Of a DNA stretch of 64,000 bases, positions 63,650 through 64,000 are shown in pieces. Origin of the DNA: Nitratiruptor tergarcus DSM 16512 (GTDB lineage Bacteria > Campylobacterota > Campylobacteria > Campylobacterales > Nitratiruptoraceae); NCBI RefSeq assembly GCF_027946175.1, contig NZ_AP026671.1:1736001-1800000 (forward strand), written 5' to 3'. Below the pieces are notes generated by a model. That model had not been told where the DNA came from. It searched no databases and saw only the letters and a program-made list of their open reading frames with translations. The translations under genes and the position numbers were made by a program. Each line of letters begins with the position of its first letter. Within the stretch, counting starts at the first letter, position 1.

Positions 63650-64000
63650 ATACAGCTCCTCATTTCTTGCCATCTGTTTGTATCTACATCTTTGTATATA
63701 TAGCAAACCTCTTTTGTGGGTATCTCTAATAAAGTTCCTTCAATGCGGGGCTTTTTCCTTGCACATACCTCTCCAGGATTGAGGTAGAGAGCCTCTTTTT
63801 TTTCACAGCTAAACGTGTGAAGATGACCAAAAATAACAATATCGCTATCGGGCGAGAGATAGTAGGGCTGATGCATGAGTTTGAAGTTTGTATCACCAAT
63901 ACGAAAGTAGTAGGGAGGCTTTTGCAAAATGACTTGAGAAGAACTATTGTGCAGTCCTGTATCTGTGTTTCCATACACAGCAATGGTTTTTATAGGTAGG
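63646..64000 (-). CDS. YfcE-type metallophosphoesterase, C-terminal fragment
   Basis: The frame is open to the right edge of the window, so the gene starts beyond it. VYGNTD and FGHLHTF are the GNxD and GHxH metal-binding motifs of calcineurin-like phosphoesterases, and LYLNPGEVCARK is the usual closing segment (NPGS in many relatives). It probably hydrolyses small phosphodiesters. Stop TGA overlaps the bioB start codon. Confidence 0.82.
   Translation of the reverse strand, partial: LPIKTIAVYGNTDTGLHNSSSQVILQKPPYYFRIGDTNFKLMHQPYYLSPDSDIVIFGHLHTFSCEKKEALYLNPGEVCARKKPRIEGTLLEIPTKEVCYIYKDVDTNRWQEMRSCI

Overview
The window reads as chromosome of a thermophilic member of the Campylobacterota (Epsilonproteobacteria). 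The signs are an AT-rich, tightly packed gene order with many 4-bp ATGA overlaps, short BioB and futalosine-route (MqnD) versions of biosynthetic genes, an htrA/two-component trio arranged as in Campylobacter jejuni (htrA-cprRS), and a truncated type IA topoisomerase at the left edge that looks like reverse gyrase. Nitratiruptor- or Nautilia-like vent bacteria fit best; this placement is inference from gene content only.

Layout. 0-7.7 kb: reverse gyrase end, a PPK2 polyphosphate kinase, a large secreted LVIVD-repeat beta-propeller protein, an SDR oxidoreductase, a PilZ (c-di-GMP) protein and a small haem-binding protein. 7.7-11 kb is a scar region: an IS256-type transposase relic, a solitary GT39-like membrane glycosyltransferase and a decayed RNase Y gene. 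11-15.8 kb (minus strand): two tandem AmrS-like radical SAM enzymes, then flavin reductase, a small helical protein, a second PPK2 and an outer-membrane-type protein. 15.8-22 kb: an ion-homeostasis block (ClC, TrkH, TrkA, a K+ channel with two RCK domains, a small membrane protein). 22-30 kb: NUDIX hydrolase; a translationally coupled TonB receptor / periplasmic protein / GGDEF-EAL operon; HtrA with a two-component system. 30-34.4 kb: inositol monophosphatase, BON protein, helical protein, DEAD-box helicase and a small exported protein behind a Fur-like site. 34.4-34.8 kb: relics of a second IS256-type transposase and of a type I restriction hsdR gene.

34.9-39.7 kb: YbeD/DUF493, SIMPL, MoaC, Dabb and TPR-like proteins; mobA lying between tRNA-Pro and tRNA-Lys; and a complete 1096-bp insertion sequence with terminal inverted repeats and a 5-bp target duplication, lodged against the tRNA-Pro promoter; then MarC. 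39.7-46 kb (minus): leuC-sfsA and a MacAB-like exporter with two separate permeases. 46-51.4 kb (plus): NFACT, cdsA, dxr, coiled-coil lipoprotein, alpha/beta hydrolase and tsaD as one overlapping operon. 51.4-64 kb: tpx behind a palindromic operator candidate, a dehydrogenase lacking two catalytic zinc ligands coupled to a GGDEF/EAL protein, murB, mqnD, a frameshifted acyltransferase, recA-eno-ftsL-like-AMIN, a CPA2 antiporter, bioB and a truncated metallophosphoesterase.

Recurring themes are c-di-GMP signalling (two GGDEF/EAL proteins, one PilZ protein), polyphosphate/nucleotide balance (two PPK2), monovalent ion control, and repeated insertion and decay of mobile and defence genes. I found no CRISPR array and no prophage. 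The best candidates for an undescribed system are the TonB-receptor/periplasmic protein/GGDEF-EAL operon and the dehydrogenase-like/EAL pair.
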